Positions 62,765-64,000 of a stretch of 64,000 bases of DNA are shown in pieces. A model generated the notes under the pieces. It was not told the origin of the DNA. It saw only the letters and a program-made list of their open reading frames with translations, and made no database searches. The stretch comes from G965227875 sp965227875 (GTDB lineage Bacteria; Pseudomonadota; Alphaproteobacteria; Rhizobiales; JAJFHC01), in NCBI GenBank assembly GCA_965227875.1, contig OZ245783.1, positions 4,464,001 through 4,528,000 of the forward strand, given 5' to 3'. Positions within the stretch are counted from its first letter, which is position 1, and each line of letters opens with the position of its first letter. Made by a program: the position numbers and the translations under genes.

Positions 62765-64000
62765 TCAACGCCTCCTCAGTCCGGATATCGACGAAAAGCG
62801 CGTGGGTGCGCGCCGCGGCGGAGCCGCCGGCTCCGGTGGTGGAGCCGGCTGCTGTGTCGCCTGTTGGGCCGGCGGAGCCGGTTGTTGCGCCGCTGCCGGA
62901 GCGGCCGGCCGGGATGGCGGTGGAGCTGAAGGCGCCGGTGCAGATGGTGCCGGGGCGGATGCCGCGGGCTGGTAGGTCGGTGCGGGTACCGGTGACGGCT
63001 GTGCCGGCCGGTCCGTCGAACTGCCGCGTCCGTAACTCCCGGTACGACCACCCGGAACGACGCCCTTCTCGTCCGTCGCCGTGCGTGCGGGCAACTGGCC
63101 CCGTTCGCCACCGCCCTCGGTCAGCGAGGACGCCTGGCGCGCCCGGTCGGAGATGGTCCAGCCGGCTTTTTCCGCGGCGACCTGGCAGCATTCGACCAGT
63201 GCGGTGTTCTTGGCTTCGCGCCGGTGCGCCTTCATGTCGCCGTCGCGATAGGCATTGAGGATGCGAAGCTCGATCGGATCCATGCCGACCTCGTGCGCCA
63301 CCTTGTCCATGTGGGACTCGATGGCGAAATCCACACCCGTGATCCCGAAGCCGCGCATCGCGGTCGCGGGTGTCCGGTTGGTGTAGACGCAATAGACGTC
63401 CGCATAGACATTGGGGATCGTGTACGGCCCCGGCAGGTGGCCCACCGCCTTGATAATGGCGTAGCTCGACAGTCGCGTATAGGCGCCGGCGTCGAAATAA
63501 CCGACGAACTTGCGCGCCACGATGCGGCCGTCGTTCATGACGCCGTCGGTGAGGTACCACCGTTCGGCCCCGCGCGGAGCCCCGACCTGCATCTCCTCGG
63601 CCCGGTCGAACTGGTACTTGACCGGCTTGCCCGTCAGCATGCAGCCGAGAATGGCGAGCGGTTCGTGCAGGCTGTCGACCTTGCCGCCGAACCCGCCACC
63701 CACGGTGCCGCCGATGAAATGCAGCCGGTTCGATCCGACATCGAGCAGCTTGGCGGCCGTGCCGAGCGAAAAGAACAGCGCCTGCGTGGACGTGTAGCAG
63801 ACATACCGGCCGTTGGTTTCGGGCGCCGCGACCGCGCCGCAGGTCTCGATGGGCGCCTGCTCGATGGGCGACATCTGGTAGCGGCCCTCGACAACGTGGT
63901 CCGCGCTCGCCAGGGCGGCGTCGACATCGCCGTAGCGCAGTTTCTGGTGGTCGTACTTGTCGTGGTAGACGAACCGGTTCAGCGGATAGGCCTCGTTGAC
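62765..64000 (-). CDS. Molybdenum hydroxylase large subunit, N-terminal half with Pro/Ala-rich tail (5' end cut by window edge)
   Basis: The visible 411 residues hold the first Mo-binding half: DAALASADHVVEGRYQM, ETNGRYVCYTSTQALFF, GGTVGGGFGGKVDSL (pterin contact), and AMRGFGITGVDFAIESHMD with the Arg of the xanthine-dehydrogenase active site. The conserved part ends near AGWTISDRARQ (about 63130). From there about 120 residues follow, with long runs of Pro, Ala, Gln and Ser, ending RFSSISGLRRR. The usual large subunit would continue into the second half; here it stops. CoxL-type VAYRCSFR is not seen, so a purine, heterocycle or aldehyde substrate is more likely than CO. Confidence 0.85.
   Translation of the reverse strand, partial: VNEAYPLNRFVYHDKYDHQKLRYGDVDAALASADHVVEGRYQMSPIEQAPIETCGAVAAPETNGRYVCYTSTQALFFSLGTAAKLLDVGSNRLHFIGGTVGGGFGGKVDSLHEPLAILGCMLTGKPVKYQFDRAEEMQVGAPRGAERWYLTDGVMNDGRIVARKFVGYFDAGAYTRLSSYAIIKAVGHLPGPYTIPNVYADVYCVYTNRTPATAMRGFGITGVDFAIESHMDKVAHEVGMDPIELRILNAYRDGDMKAHRREAKNTALVECCQVAAEKAGWTISDRARQASSLTEGGGERGQLPARTATDEKGVVPGGRTGSYGRGSSTDRPAQPSPVPAPTYQPAASAPAPSAPAPSAPPPSRPAAPAAAQQPAPPAQQATQQPAPPPEPAAPPRRAPTRFSSISGLRRR

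Noticed and set aside
61564..63258. 564-codon plus-strand frame opposite the Mo-hydroxylase genes
   Set aside because: It is a shadow produced by the GC-rich coding sequence and the Pro/Ala tail; the product shows no family.

Overview
The window is a high-GC, gene-dense bacterial chromosome segment. It most resembles an alphaproteobacterium of the Rhizobiales or Rhodospirillales type. The main reasons are the cysG-DUF2849-cysI-DUF934 sulfur operon, the mfd, sdhE, recG, DUF502, glmS and glmU neighbourhood, a rhodanese-metZ pair, HspQ and CoxD/CoxE-type maturation genes. I found no rRNA, tRNA, CRISPR array, prophage or insertion sequence.

Layout. 0-8.2 kb holds sulfur assimilation: the start of an XRE-type regulator (minus), cysG-DUF2849-cysI-DUF934 (plus), a GGDEF/EAL protein, and rhodanese-metZ (minus). 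One nearly identical 21-bp palindromic site lies before both sulfur operons. 8.3-12.5 kb holds a BON-LysM protein, a 1-Cys peroxiredoxin, a secreted copper amine oxidase, a GST and a PCu(A)C copper chaperone. 13-22.6 kb holds an MFS transporter, a double PRC-barrel envelope protein, a matrixin-like metalloprotease, a methyltransferase, a large OmpA-family protein, a DUF1326-DUF2182 pair and a UbiH-like monooxygenase. 22.6-32.4 kb holds a CaiB-type CoA-transferase, an AEC transporter, a malyl-CoA-lyase-like enzyme, hspQ, a family-5 solute-binding protein, a degenerate and an intact adenylate-forming enzyme in tandem, a 53-residue ArfA-like protein and a DsbA/FrnE protein.

32.4-50.6 kb holds housekeeping genes: mfd and sdhE, then recG, DUF502, a TPR-SPOR protein, glmS and glmU. 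Between sdhE and recG lies about 7 kb of catabolic genes: an RpiR regulator, a polar amino-acid ABC transporter and a dimethylglycine/sarcosine-dehydrogenase-like enzyme. 50.9-55.7 kb holds a second SPOR protein, an EamA transporter, an ATP-grasp ligase, a hemerythrin gene behind a textbook class II FNR-type promoter, a quinone oxidoreductase and an ABM-domain protein.

55.7-64 kb holds a lone ParA-type ATPase and then a tightly packed minus-strand operon. Read 5' to 3' this encodes a molybdenum hydroxylase large subunit split into two genes (the first with a long Pro/Ala-rich tail), CoxD-like AAA+, CoxE-like VWA, an amidohydrolase, an MBL-fold lactonase-like enzyme, and a fusion of an SMP-30/gluconolactonase domain with an isochorismatase-like domain whose usual catalytic Cys is Ser. 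I read this as a catabolic pathway in which a Mo enzyme oxidises a substrate and several hydrolases open it. It and the shared sulfur operator are the parts most likely to be new.
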